DNA of 64,000 nt from Mycobacterium sp. 236(2023) (GCF_029623955.1 NZ_JARSBP010000003.1:992001-1056000), one strand, 5' to 3'. Positions 8,249 through 17,245 are shown, counted from the stretch's first letter. Made by a program: numbers and translations. The notes: a model not told the origin generated them from the letters alone.

Positions 8249-9321
8249 GCGCCCGAGAGTGCCGCGCCCAGTGCCTCGTTCACGTCCTCTCGGGACAGGG
8301 GCAGTTCCACGACCTGGTTGCGCTCCGCCGACAGGTCGGCCGCCAGATAGACCTCCATCGTGACGCGGGCCAGGTGCGCGTCGACCATCACCGGCCGGTC
8401 CAGCGCGACGGCCTCGATGAAATGGGTGGTCTCCCGTTCCATCGGCCCGGCGTAGACGTGGTCGACGAACTCGCCGGGCATCGTCGACAGCGGGAACTGC
8501 ACGCCGTCGGACACCGTATTGAGGACGATGTCGCGGTGGCTCGCGTCGGCGAGGATCGCGCCCTCGGTGCCGATCACCTCCATCCACGTCGTCGACGCGT
8601 TGGGATAGCCTGGTGGCAAGGACATTCCGGCCCCGACGGTGACGACGACGCCGTCGTCCATCGTGACGACGATGTACTGCGTGTCGGGGCAGCCGAGGGT
8701 GTCCTTGCGCACGCCCCACGCGTTCTGTGAGTACACCCGCACCGGCCGGCGCGGCTCCAAGCACCAGAACGCGAAGTCGAGGTCGTGGGTGGCCTCCATC
8801 GCGGCGGGGGAGAGCTTGGTGCGCGACGAGATCTTCGCACCGAGTGAACGAGTGATGTGCCGGGACAACAGGATGCTGGTGACATCGCCGAGCGAGCCCT
8901 GGTTGATGGACCGTTTGATCATCGCCTGCTTGGAGTTGAACCGCTGCGAATAGCCGATGGTGAGCTTGAGGCCGCGGGAGTCGGCGAGGTCGATGAGTTC
9001 GTCGGCCTCGTCGAGCGTCACTGCGATCGGCTTCTCCAGCAGCACATGCTTTCCCGCCTCCAGCGCTGCCTTCGTCATCGGATGGTGCAGATGCTCAGGT
9101 GTGGCCGACACGACGACCGCGTCGATCCCGGGGTTCTCGATGATGTCTTCCCAGCGGCGGGTCGCGACCGCTGGGTTGGTCAGTGCCGAGATCTCGTTCA
9201 GACGTTCGGAATTGATCTCGGCGACGTGCAGTTCGCCGACGAGGGCATGGCGCGACGCGGCGGCCGCCCGGATGCCGCCGCACCAGCCGGTGCCGATGAT
9301 CCCGAGGTTGATCTGACGCAT
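8245..9321 (-). CDS. Gfo/Idh/MocA family oxidoreductase, copy 1
   Basis: NAD(P)-dependent dehydrogenase, 358 residues. The N-terminal Rossmann motif is GIIGTGWCGGIRAAA and the catalytic-lysine motif is EKPIAV near residue 95. The C-terminal alpha/beta domain follows. Family members act on sugars, cyclitols and also dihydroxy-aromatic acids. It is paired with the amidohydrolase after it by a four-base overlap, and lies 12 bases after the second Gfo/Idh gene. Substrate unknown. Confidence 0.87.
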   Translation of the reverse strand: MRQINLGIIGTGWCGGIRAAAASRHALVGELHVAEINSERLNEISALTNPAVATRRWEDIIENPGIDAVVVSATPEHLHHPMTKAALEAGKHVLLEKPIAVTLDEADELIDLADSRGLKLTIGYSQRFNSKQAMIKRSINQGSLGDVTSILLSRHITRSLGAKISSRTKLSPAAMEATHDLDFAFWCLEPRRPVRVYSQNAWGVRKDTLGCPDTQYIVVTMDDGVVVTVGAGMSLPPGYPNASTTWMEVIGTEGAILADASHRDIVLNTVSDGVQFPLSTMPGEFVDHVYAGPMERETTHFIEAVALDRPVMVDAHLARVTMEVYLAADLSAERNQVVELPLSREDVNEALGAALSGA

Positions 9322-9333
9322 GTGGGGGTCCTT

Positions 9334-10467
9334 TCAGGAGAGTCCGGCGATGAGCTCGTCCGGTGTGACAGGCAGCGACACAGGTTTGCCGGTCTTCGCG
9401 GAGAGGTCCATCGCCATGGTGTTCAACAGATTTGAGTGCCCGTCGGCGGCGGTGGCATGCGGGGTTTCGACGCCACGGCACACGCGGGCGTACCACGTGG
9501 TGGTCTCCTCGCGCATCGGTCCCCACAGCATGCCGTCGGAGACGTCACCGGGTGGGTAGCTGCCGACGAAGTCGACGTGACGCGGCGCGGGCGGCTCGAA
9601 GCCCCGGCTGTTGTAGCCGGCGGGCTGGCCGATCTCGGAGGCGAGGATGACGTCGCGGTGGGTGTCCTCGATGTCGATGACGCCGCGGGTGCCGACGATA
9701 CCGACCTCCAGCCCGTACACCGCACCGGGCCACTGCGTCGGCAGCGCCCAGTTGATGTTCATGCTGAACACGATCCCGTTGTCCATCGTGAAGATGCCCG
9801 ACGTGCCGTCTTTCGTGCCGATCGGGCCGAGCGTGCGATCGGTCGAACGGGCATACACCTCGACGGGTTTGGTGCCCTCCATCAGCCACATGCTCATGTC
9901 GAGGCTGTGTGTTCCCGACACCACCATCGGTGTCAGGCCGGTCGGATCGCTGACCTTGCGGATCGTCGCCTCGGGCACCATCCGATTCATGAATGCCCGT
10001 GTCACCACCGTCGTCACGTCGCCGATCTGGCCGTCGCGCAAGCGCTGCTTGACTGTCTGGAACCGTCGGCGGAACCGCTGGGTATAGCCGACGACGGCGT
10101 CCACCCCGGCGTCCGCGATCGCCGCCAGCACCCGCGCGGAGTCGGCGGGGTCGGTCGCCAGCGGCTTCTCGATGAACATCGGGACGCCGAGTTCGACCGA
10201 CCGCAGGATCGGGTCGACATGCTCCTGCTCGTCGGTGGCGACGATGACCGCGCCCACCTCGGGCCGCGCCAGCAGTTCGGCGAGGTTGGTGGTGGCGAAG
10301 TCGGCGTTGGTGTCGGCCGCGAGGTTCTTCAGCGTCTGCTCGTTGACATCACAGAGCCCGAGCCAGCCGATGCCGGGATACTCGCGGGCCAGCACCGCAC
10401 GGATGCGGCCGACGGTGCCGCAGCCGATGATCGCGAGGCCGACGGTGCCATGTGCCTTGAGGGTCAT
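9334..10467 (-). CDS. Gfo/Idh/MocA family oxidoreductase, copy 2
   Basis: Second NAD(P)-dependent Gfo/Idh-type dehydrogenase, 377 residues from the ATG at 10467. An in-frame upstream start exists but would add 24 low-complexity Arg-rich residues, so the ATG that overlaps the preceding stop by four bases is preferred. Motifs are GLAIIGCGTVGRIRA and EKPLATD. It resembles copy 1 over the whole length (both have GYTQRF/GYSQRF after the lysine motif), so the two are probably a duplicated pair that act on related substrates or successive steps. Confidence 0.86.
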   Translation of the reverse strand: MTLKAHGTVGLAIIGCGTVGRIRAVLAREYPGIGWLGLCDVNEQTLKNLAADTNADFATTNLAELLARPEVGAVIVATDEQEHVDPILRSVELGVPMFIEKPLATDPADSARVLAAIADAGVDAVVGYTQRFRRRFQTVKQRLRDGQIGDVTTVVTRAFMNRMVPEATIRKVSDPTGLTPMVVSGTHSLDMSMWLMEGTKPVEVYARSTDRTLGPIGTKDGTSGIFTMDNGIVFSMNINWALPTQWPGAVYGLEVGIVGTRGVIDIEDTHRDVILASEIGQPAGYNSRGFEPPAPRHVDFVGSYPPGDVSDGMLWGPMREETTTWYARVCRGVETPHATAADGHSNLLNTMAMDLSAKTGKPVSLPVTPDELIAGLS

Positions 10468-11480
10468 GCGAGTCCTAGCAGTCGGGCCGCGTTGCCGCCG
10501 GCGATGAGATCGATCTCTTCCTGCTTGAGCCCGGTGCACGCACCCAACAACGCGAGCGGGTCGTCGTCGCCCATGTCGTACGGGTAATCGGTCCCGAGGA
10601 CGACGTGGTCGGCGCCGTACAGCGCCGAGAGGTATTCGACCTGGCCGGGTTCGAAAACCATGGTGTCGAAAAAGAACTTCTTCAGATAGCTCGTCGGCAG
10701 CTGCGGAACGTTCTCGGCGACGTCTTCACGCGCCCGCCAGCCGTGGTCGATCCGGCCCGCGTAGGCGGGCAGGTACCCGCCGCCGTGCACGACGACGATC
10801 TTGAGATTCGGGTGCTTCTCGACGACACCATCGAAGATCAGATGCGCGGTGGCCAGTGTCGCCTCGAAGGCGTGGCCGATGATGTTGACGAAGTTGTGGT
10901 CTGAGAGACGCTGCGCGTGGGTGGCGCCCTGGGTGTGGATGACGACGACGAGGCCCAGCTTCTCGACCTCGGCCCAGAACGGCGCGAGCCGTTCGCTGGA
11001 AATCTCCTCGCCTTCGACGTGTGTGCCGATTTCGATGCCGCGCATCCCGAGTTCGCCTGCGAGATAGCGCAATTCCTGAATCGCCGCCTCGGTGTCCTGC
11101 AGCGGCACGGTACCGAACGGGAGGAACCTGCCTTCGTACGCGGAGGTCGATTCGACGAACTCCTCGTTGACGATGCGGGAGACCTTGGCGCCCAGCTCCG
11201 GGTCCGCCCAGTAGTAGTACTGGTAGACAGCGACCGCGACGGCCTGGATGTCGACGCCCATCCGGTCCATGTCCTCGATCCGAACATCGAGCAGGTCCAT
11301 CTTCGGCCGGATCGTTTCGAGCTGGCGGCGGTTCACCGCCTTCGTGACGGGGTTGCCGTGCCCCAGCGCCACTTTCCCCGCGGCGCGGGCAGCCTCGGCC
11401 ATCAGGTCGTTGGCGGGGCCGCATTCGCGGTGGCAGTGAATGTCGATAACCGGTCCGTCGCTGCGCATCGCGCGTGCCAT
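10464..11480 (-). CDS. Amidohydrolase family protein (ACMSD-like), copy 2
   Basis: First gene of the six-gene catabolic operon, 338 residues. Metal motif HCH is at residues 15-17 (DIHCH). Also visible are HTQGATHAQRLSDH, HGGGYLPAYAGRIDHGWR and GTDYPYDMGDDDP, matching copy 1 at 7175-8248 almost position for position. A GAGAGGA ribosome site precedes the ATG, and TAGTGT (minus strand, 11519-11514) is a possible -10. A role in decarboxylation or hydrolysis of a ring-cleavage product is inferred from the family. Confidence 0.86.
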   Translation of the reverse strand: MARAMRSDGPVIDIHCHRECGPANDLMAEAARAAGKVALGHGNPVTKAVNRRQLETIRPKMDLLDVRIEDMDRMGVDIQAVAVAVYQYYYWADPELGAKVSRIVNEEFVESTSAYEGRFLPFGTVPLQDTEAAIQELRYLAGELGMRGIEIGTHVEGEEISSERLAPFWAEVEKLGLVVVIHTQGATHAQRLSDHNFVNIIGHAFEATLATAHLIFDGVVEKHPNLKIVVVHGGGYLPAYAGRIDHGWRAREDVAENVPQLPTSYLKKFFFDTMVFEPGQVEYLSALYGADHVVLGTDYPYDMGDDDPLALLGACTGLKQEEIDLIAGGNAARLLGLA

Positions 11481-11513
11481 GCTGTCCTCTCGCCGCCTCT
11501 GCCGTTGACATCG

Positions 11514-11519
11514 ACACTA
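11514..11519 (-). promoter_or_regulatory. Possible -10 element of the catabolic operon
   Basis: TAGTGT on the minus strand (TANNNT form), about 30 bases before the first amidohydrolase start, in the 80-base gap after the acyltransferase gene. No convincing -35 is seen. Confidence 0.35.
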
Positions 11520-11560
11520 TTTCGCCTAGTAGGGATGCACACTGCCGTTCGGCGTGAAAG

Positions 11561-12880
11561 TCACCCGGCCGATATCGCGCGACCCGACATCGCATCTGTC
11601 GCCAGCGCCCTCGCCGCGACCAGCGCGATGACCATCGCCGCGGTCAGGTACACGCCGAGGTCCTTCAACCCCCAGCCGACCGACGCCAGCGTCGCCGCCC
11701 CAGCGACGCACAGCAGCGTTCCGACGGCGGCGCTGCGCGGACCGGGCCCACCGACGAAACCGCCTTCCCAGAACGGGAGCGGGTCGTTCTCCAGGGGACG
11801 GAGCACCACGAACGCGGTGCCGACCGCCACCAGCATCACCATCATCTGCACCAGCGACAACGTCACGAAATCGGCTGCGGACGGGTCGAAGCGCGGGAAG
11901 CCGAGGTAGTCGAACACCAGGTGCATGCCCAGCAGCAGCGGGATGTGCCAGAGATACAGCGTCATCGCGCCCGAGTTGCCGATCACCGTCAACCACCACA
12001 CCCGCGGCCTCTGCGCCCACCGGGTGATCGCCGGCGCTGCAGCGATTGCCAACGCGCACATCATGATTGCGTGCCCGGCCAGGAGAAGGGACGGCGGCGA
12101 CATGTTTTTCAGCTGCTGGCTCTCGATGCCGACGAGACTCAGCTCGTAGGGTCCGTACGCGACGAGCGCCACGTTGACGGCGAACATGGCGGCACCGACG
12201 GCCAGGGCGGCCTTCGGCTGAAGCAGTCCGCGCCGGTACGCGACGCCGAACATGCCGGGGATCAACCACATCGACAGGTTCAGATAGCCGAAGATCGTCG
12301 GCGTCTCGGTGTTGATCCGGATGACGTCGACGAACGCGACGGCGCCATAGGCGGCCACGACTGCCGTGACAAAGCGGCTCGTCGTCGTGATGCGGGCCAA
12401 CGCCGGCACCGCGGCGAGAACAAGAACGTACGCCCCCAGAAACCACAACAGCTGGGTGGCGATCCCCGCGATCGGTTCGTAGACGTGGACGGGCAGGAAG
12501 AAGCGCAGTACCGACAGGGCCGCGGCCCAGAACGCGAGGTAGTAGAACACCGGCCGATACAGCCGGGTACACCGGCGCATCAGCCAGTTGCCCCAGCTGC
12601 TGCCGGCCTGCCAGGACTGCACCGAGGCCGCGACGCCGGCGAAGAAGAAGAGCGGCATGATCTGGAACACCCACGTCAGCGCCTGGAACACCGGCACTGC
12701 GGTCAGCAGATTGCTCCAGATGAACACGTCGTCGCGGATGATGCTGGTCGCCATCACGGTGTGGCCGGCGACGACCGCGACCAGCGCGGTGATCCGGATG
12801 ACGTCGATGGCCCGGTCACGGTCGGCCGGGGTGTTGGCCTCGACCTCGGCCGGGCGTGGGAACAGCGTGGCTGCGCTCAT
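11561..12880 (-). CDS. Acyltransferase family 3 membrane protein
   Basis: Polytopic membrane protein, 439 residues with about ten hydrophobic segments. The N-terminal motif RAIDVIRITALVAVVAGH carries the arginine and the histidine expected in acyltransferase-3 proteins, which transfer acyl groups to sugars, lipids or peptides at the membrane. The C-terminal part ends with hydrophobic helices and no extra domain. It stands upstream of the catabolic operon on the same strand but with its own hairpin upstream, so it is probably a separate unit. Acceptor unknown. Confidence 0.8.
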   Translation of the reverse strand: MSAATLFPRPAEVEANTPADRDRAIDVIRITALVAVVAGHTVMATSIIRDDVFIWSNLLTAVPVFQALTWVFQIMPLFFFAGVAASVQSWQAGSSWGNWLMRRCTRLYRPVFYYLAFWAAALSVLRFFLPVHVYEPIAGIATQLLWFLGAYVLVLAAVPALARITTTSRFVTAVVAAYGAVAFVDVIRINTETPTIFGYLNLSMWLIPGMFGVAYRRGLLQPKAALAVGAAMFAVNVALVAYGPYELSLVGIESQQLKNMSPPSLLLAGHAIMMCALAIAAAPAITRWAQRPRVWWLTVIGNSGAMTLYLWHIPLLLGMHLVFDYLGFPRFDPSAADFVTLSLVQMMVMLVAVGTAFVVLRPLENDPLPFWEGGFVGGPGPRSAAVGTLLCVAGAATLASVGWGLKDLGVYLTAAMVIALVAARALATDAMSGRAISAG

Positions 12881-12935
12881 GCCTCAATTCTCGACGCGGT
12901 CCGCTGCGTCGCGGCTGAGTAAAACCACCTACTGC

Positions 12936-12994
12936 CCGAAACGGAATTCCAGCAGGTGTCTTCTCGACTTTTGCCTGCTGGAATTCCGTTTCGG
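12936..12994. terminator. Perfect 21-bp hairpin after the symporter gene
   Basis: Arm 12936-12956 is fully complementary to 12974-12994 (21 bp, contains GGAATTCC-type symmetry) with a 17-base loop. It lies just after the stop of the acetate symporter gene (minus strand) and before the acyltransferase start. No T-run. Confidence 0.75.
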
Positions 12995-13004
12995 CGGGAA
13001 CTGA

Positions 13005-14636
13005 CTAGTGCGCGACCGCCTTCTCGGCGCCGATGCCGGTCAGCGAACGGACCTCCATCTCCGCGTTGATCTTCGGGTCGCCGCGGTCCGGCGAGGTGAG
13101 CGTTCCGACGATGCCGAGGATGAATGCCAGCGGGATCGACACGATGCCGGGATTGGCCAGCGGGAACCACGCGAAGTCCGCACCCGGGATCATCGCGGTC
13201 TTGCTGCCCGACACCGCGGGGGAGAAGACGATCAGCACGATGCACGAGATCAGCCCGCCGTACATGCTCCACAGCGCGCCGCGGGTGTTGAACCGCTTCC
13301 AGTACAGCGAGTAGATGATCGTCGGCAGGTTGGCCGACGCGGCGACCGCGAACGCGAGCGCCACCAGGAAGGCGACGTTCTGGCCGTTGGCCAGGATGCC
13401 GAGGCCGATCGCCAGGACGCCGAGCACGACGGCGGTGATGCGCGAAACCCGCACCTGCTCAGCCTCGGTGACCTTGTGGGACTTCAGGACCGACGCGTAG
13501 ATGTCGTGCGCGAACGACGCCGACGCCGTGATCGTCAGACCGGCGACGACGGCGAGGATCGTCGCGAACGCGACCGCCGAGATGATGCCGAGCAGGATCA
13601 CGCCGCCCAGTTCGAACGCCAGCAGCGGGGCCGCCGAGTTCACCCCACCTGCCGCGCCGAGGATGCGGTCCGGGCCGACCAGGGCAGCCGCGCCGTAGCC
13701 GAGCACCAGCGTGAACAGGTAGAAGGCGCCGATCAGCGCGATCGCCCACACCACCGAGCGGCGGGCTTCCTTGGCAGTGGGCACCGTGTAGAAGCGCATC
13801 AGCACGTGCGGCAGGCCCGCGGTGCCAAGCACCAGCGCCAGCGCCAGCGAGATGAAGTTGATCTGCGACGTCAGCGATCCGCCGTACTGCGCGCCGGGGG
13901 CCAGGACGTCGCGCGCGGCGACGCCTTCGGTGGTGGCACCGCTGATCGCCGACTGCGCCGAGCCGAGGATCTCGGAGAAGTTCAGGCCGAACTTGGCGAG
14001 CACCATGATCGTCATGAGGCCCGCGCCCGCGATCAGCAGGACGGCCTTGATGATCTGCACCCAGGTGGTGCCCTTCATGCCGCCGACGAGGACGTAGACG
14101 ATCATCAGGATGCCGACCACGGCGATGACGATCGCCTGGCCGCTCTTGCTGGTGACGTCGAGCAGCAGCGCGACGAGGCCGCCGGCGCCGGCCATCTGCG
14201 CCAGCAGGTAGAACAGCGACACCGTCAGCGTGCTCGTGGCCGCGGCGAGGCGGACCGGACGCTGCTTGAGCCGGAAGCTCAGCACGTCGGCCATCGTGAA
14301 TTTGCCTGTGTTGCGCAGCAATTCGGCGACGAGCAGCAAGGCGACGAGCCAGGCGACCAGGAAGCCGATCGAGTACAGGAAGCCGTCGTATCCGTAGACG
14401 GCGATGGCGCCCGCGATTCCGAGGAAGCTTGCGGCGGACAGATAGTCGCCGGCGATCGCGATACCGTTCTGCGGGCCGGAGAAGCCGCGGCCACCGGTGA
14501 AGAACTCGTCAGCCGTGGCGTTCTTCTTGCTCGCCCGGATGACGACGATCATCGTCACGACGACGAAGAGGCTGAAGATGCCGATGTTGGCCGCCGGATT
14601 GCCGACTGTCTCGGCGGCAAAAATGGTGGTGGTCAT
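13005..14636 (-). CDS. actP: Cation/acetate symporter (SSS family, ActP-like)
   Basis: Sodium:solute symporter, 543 residues with about 13 membrane segments, taking up acetate or a similar short carboxylate with a cation. The core motif DEFFTGGRGFSGPQNGIAIAGDYLSAASFLG is typical of ActP, as is GTAGLPHVLMRFYTVPTAKEARRS in the middle. Its start overlaps the stop of the DUF485 gene by four bases, the usual yjcH-actP arrangement. Substrate acetate is inferred from similarity; propionate or pyruvate are alternatives. Confidence 0.85.
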   Translation of the reverse strand: MTTTIFAAETVGNPAANIGIFSLFVVVTMIVVIRASKKNATADEFFTGGRGFSGPQNGIAIAGDYLSAASFLGIAGAIAVYGYDGFLYSIGFLVAWLVALLLVAELLRNTGKFTMADVLSFRLKQRPVRLAAATSTLTVSLFYLLAQMAGAGGLVALLLDVTSKSGQAIVIAVVGILMIVYVLVGGMKGTTWVQIIKAVLLIAGAGLMTIMVLAKFGLNFSEILGSAQSAISGATTEGVAARDVLAPGAQYGGSLTSQINFISLALALVLGTAGLPHVLMRFYTVPTAKEARRSVVWAIALIGAFYLFTLVLGYGAAALVGPDRILGAAGGVNSAAPLLAFELGGVILLGIISAVAFATILAVVAGLTITASASFAHDIYASVLKSHKVTEAEQVRVSRITAVVLGVLAIGLGILANGQNVAFLVALAFAVAASANLPTIIYSLYWKRFNTRGALWSMYGGLISCIVLIVFSPAVSGSKTAMIPGADFAWFPLANPGIVSIPLAFILGIVGTLTSPDRGDPKINAEMEVRSLTGIGAEKAVAH

Positions 14637-15007
14637 TTGATTTCACTCTCCAGTTGGGTGCGCAGCGCCTCGGCGCGCGGGTCGAGCTCGCGGTTGGCGA
14701 ACCGGACGTAGAGACCCGTGATGACGAACGTCGACAGGAACTGCCCCAGGCCGATGATCAGGCCGACGTTGACGTCGCCCCAGACTTTGGTGGCCATGAA
14801 GTCGTGGGCGAAGGCGCCCAGGGCCACGTAGATGCCGTACCAGACGAGGAAGATGGCGGTCATGGGGAAAACGAAGCGGCGCAGCCTGCTTCGCAGCTCC
14901 TGGAACTCGGGACTGGCTTGGACTTCTAGATAGCGTTCGCCGCTGATGGCTTCCGGGTTGACCGGAAGTTCTGTCTCGGACACCTTGATCTCACGCTCCT
15001 GACTCAT
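14633..15007 (-). CDS. DUF485 membrane protein (YjcH-like)
   Basis: Small inner-membrane protein of 124 residues with two hydrophobic segments (near FPMTAIFLVWYGIYVALG and VGLIIGLGQFLSTFVITG). DUF485 proteins are nearly always encoded directly before ActP-type symporters and are thought to assist them. The ATG at 15007 is chosen over upstream in-frame starts because the longer form adds about 58 non-conserved residues. A possible -10 TACGTT and two direct repeats lie upstream. Confidence 0.85.
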   Translation of the reverse strand: MSQEREIKVSETELPVNPEAISGERYLEVQASPEFQELRSRLRRFVFPMTAIFLVWYGIYVALGAFAHDFMATKVWGDVNVGLIIGLGQFLSTFVITGLYVRFANRELDPRAEALRTQLESEIK

Positions 15008-15041
15008 GTGAACCGGCTCTCGGGGAAACGTAGTTGAGATA

Positions 15042-15074
15042 CAGGTCACATACCCCGCGTCAGCGCAGGTCACA
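15042..15074. promoter_or_regulatory. Direct repeat CAGGTCACA x2 upstream of DUF485-actP
   Basis: CAGGTCACA occurs at 15042-15050 and 15066-15074, a period of 24 bases. The proximal copy abuts the expected -35 region of a -10 TACGTT (minus strand, 15032-15027). LytTR-domain regulators bind pairs of about 9-base direct repeats placed in this way, and a LytTR response regulator is encoded 2.2 kb upstream on the same strand. Candidate binding site, by inference. Confidence 0.45.
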
Positions 15075-15131
15075 CGGTGAACCCGGGGGAGCGTGCGGTG
15101 AACGGTCGGTGGGCGACGACGAGCGGCGGGC

Positions 15132-16874
15132 TTACGCGCGCGGCATGCGCTCGATGACCATGCCGAGATTCTCCGGTACATGCATGCGCGCGAACGTCTG
15201 CGCTACATCGGCAGGCACCGTCGCGCGCGTCAACCGGCTGACGACGATCATCGTCGCGAAGGCCAGCGGCACACTGACCGCCGCGGGATAGCCGATCAAC
15301 ACCGCCGGCCAGCCGCCGAGCACGTCCTCCGAGACGCCCCCCGCGACCGCTACGGTGACCGCCACACCGGACAGCAGCCCTCCGACGGCGAGCCCCCACA
15401 TGGCACCCTTGGCGGTCAGGCCGCGCCACCAGATGCCCAGCACCAGCAACGGGCACAGCGTCGATGCGGCGACGGCGAACGCGAGGCCGACGCTGCGGGA
15501 CAACTCCAGGCCGCCAGAGGCTGCCAGCGCCAACGGAATTGGAATCAATCCGCCGACCACCGCCGCCACCCGGAAGTCCCGCACCCGGCCCGGAAGGACG
15601 TCAGTGGCCAGCGCCCCGGCGAAACTCACCAGAAGCCCCGACGAGGTGGCCAGGAAGGCGGCGATCGCGCCGGCCGCCACCAGTGCGGCGAGCAACTGCC
15701 CGACCGGTCCGGCGATCGCCGATCCCGGCGCCAACAGCACAGCGGCGTCGGCGGTTCCGGTGATCAGCAACTGCGGCACGTAGAGCCTCGAGAAGACCCC
15801 CAGCAGCGTCGGAAACAGGTAGAACAGCGACAGCAGTGCGATGACCGCCAGGGCGGTTCGCCGGGCCGCCCGGCCGTCCGGATTGGTGTAGAAGCGGACG
15901 AGGACATGCGGCAGCCCCATCGTCCCCAGGAACGTCGCCACCATGATGGACAACACTTGGAACAAGGGATGACCGCCGCCGAGCCCACCGCCCGACGCGA
16001 TCCAATCACCGCCTGCGCTCGGCGTTCCCGCGACCACGGGAGTGGCTGCCCCGGAGGCGAGGGACAGGGTGCTGCCCGCGCCGAGCGTGTGCTCGCCCGC
16101 GGGACCGATCGCTGCATTGTCGACGGGCCGGTCGTCGAGCGTCCCCGTCACCGTGATCCCGGCCGGTTCGGCGACCTGGACGACGACGTCGGTCTCGATC
16201 GCCACCGTCGTGTCCTGCTGCACGGTGGGCGGCAGCGGCCCGCCGAGTTCACCGCCGCGGTCGGTCAGGAAGAGGCCGGCCAGCGCGAGCGCGGGGATCG
16301 CGACCGCGGTCAGCTTCAACCAGTACTGGAACGCCTGCACGAACGTGATGGAGCGCATGCCTCCCGCCACGACGTTGGTGATAACGATCGCGCCGACAGC
16401 GAGCGGACCCAGCCAGACCGGCGTGCCCAGAAGGGTTTTCAGCGCCAGCCCCGCCCCCTGGTATTGCGGCACCAGGTAGAAGATGCACACCACCACGACG
16501 ACGATCATCGCGACCTTGCGTAACCGTGCGGAGCCGAGGCGGAACTCGGCGAAATCGGGGACGGTGTAGGCGCCCGAACGCCGCAGCGGCGCGGCCACGA
16601 ACAACAGCAGCCCGAGATAGCCCGCGGTGAAGCCCACCGGATACCACAGTGCGTCCGCTCCGTACTTGGCGATCAGCCCGGCCACCCCGAGAAACGATGC
16701 TGCCGAGAGGTATTCGCCGGAGATCGCGGCCGCGTTCCACTGTGAGCCAACGGTGCGTGACGCGACCAGGAAGTCAGATGTGGTGCGGGAGAACCGGACA
16801 CCGTAGGCGCCGATCGCGACAGTGGCGACAGCAGCCGCGATCAACGCGGCGGCCGTCAACGGGGAGCCTGTCAT
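15132..16874 (-). CDS. SSS-family cation/carboxylate symporter with extra loop
   Basis: Second sodium:solute symporter of the acetate branch, 580 residues. Its N-terminal half has SRTVGSQWNAAAISGEYLSAASFLGVAG and its middle MGLPHVLVRFYTNPDGRAARRT. Between those membrane segments there is a hydrophilic insertion of roughly 100 residues (VQQDTTVAIETDVVVQVAEP and following, rich in Gly, Thr, Ala) that the 13005-14636 protein lacks and that should face outside. It is coupled by a four-base overlap to the small membrane protein gene before it, and the LytTR two-component genes come before that, suggesting that the sensor controls this uptake. Confidence 0.83.
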   Translation of the reverse strand: MTGSPLTAAALIAAAVATVAIGAYGVRFSRTTSDFLVASRTVGSQWNAAAISGEYLSAASFLGVAGLIAKYGADALWYPVGFTAGYLGLLLFVAAPLRRSGAYTVPDFAEFRLGSARLRKVAMIVVVVVCIFYLVPQYQGAGLALKTLLGTPVWLGPLAVGAIVITNVVAGGMRSITFVQAFQYWLKLTAVAIPALALAGLFLTDRGGELGGPLPPTVQQDTTVAIETDVVVQVAEPAGITVTGTLDDRPVDNAAIGPAGEHTLGAGSTLSLASGAATPVVAGTPSAGGDWIASGGGLGGGHPLFQVLSIMVATFLGTMGLPHVLVRFYTNPDGRAARRTALAVIALLSLFYLFPTLLGVFSRLYVPQLLITGTADAAVLLAPGSAIAGPVGQLLAALVAAGAIAAFLATSSGLLVSFAGALATDVLPGRVRDFRVAAVVGGLIPIPLALAASGGLELSRSVGLAFAVAASTLCPLLVLGIWWRGLTAKGAMWGLAVGGLLSGVAVTVAVAGGVSEDVLGGWPAVLIGYPAAVSVPLAFATMIVVSRLTRATVPADVAQTFARMHVPENLGMVIERMPRA

Positions 16875-17245
16875 GGTTCGGCGTCGACGACGCCGACGAA
16901 ATCGCGCTCACCCTGCTCGGCCAGCCGAACGTAGAACCAACCGATGCCGTACAGCAACGGATACACCAGCCCGGCGAGGACAAGCCAGTTCAGCCGGATG
17001 CCGAACAGGGTGATCGCGGCGAGGTCCGGGAACACCGCGTTCAACAGCGGGATGGCGCCGATCAACACGACGACCACAGCCGCGAGCCGCAACGCCAGAC
17101 CGAGCTGCGCGCGCACCAGGCCACGCACCAGCGCATCGCCCACCTGAGTCTGCTCCTGCACCTCGACGCGGGTGCGGACGATCCGAGCACCGCGCCGGTG
17201 GGCCAGGACCACCCGCTGACGTTGCGGACGTTCACCGCTCGTCAT
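16871..17245 (-). CDS. Small two-helix membrane protein, symporter partner
   Basis: 124 residues: a charged N-terminal third, then hydrophobic segments LRLAAVVVVLIGAIPLLNAVFP and NWLVLAGLVYPLLYGIGWFYV. Size, topology and position directly before an SSS symporter gene match the DUF485/DUF4212 small partners. The sequence is not clearly DUF485. It overlaps the response-regulator stop by 14 bases and the symporter start by four bases. Confidence 0.7.
   Translation of the reverse strand: MTSGERPQRQRVVLAHRRGARIVRTRVEVQEQTQVGDALVRGLVRAQLGLALRLAAVVVVLIGAIPLLNAVFPDLAAITLFGIRLNWLVLAGLVYPLLYGIGWFYVRLAEQGERDFVGVVDAEP

Noticed and set aside
13008-14711. 567-codon plus-strand open frame opposite the acetate symporter
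   Set aside because: Shadow frame; symporter motifs and coupling with DUF485 support the minus strand.
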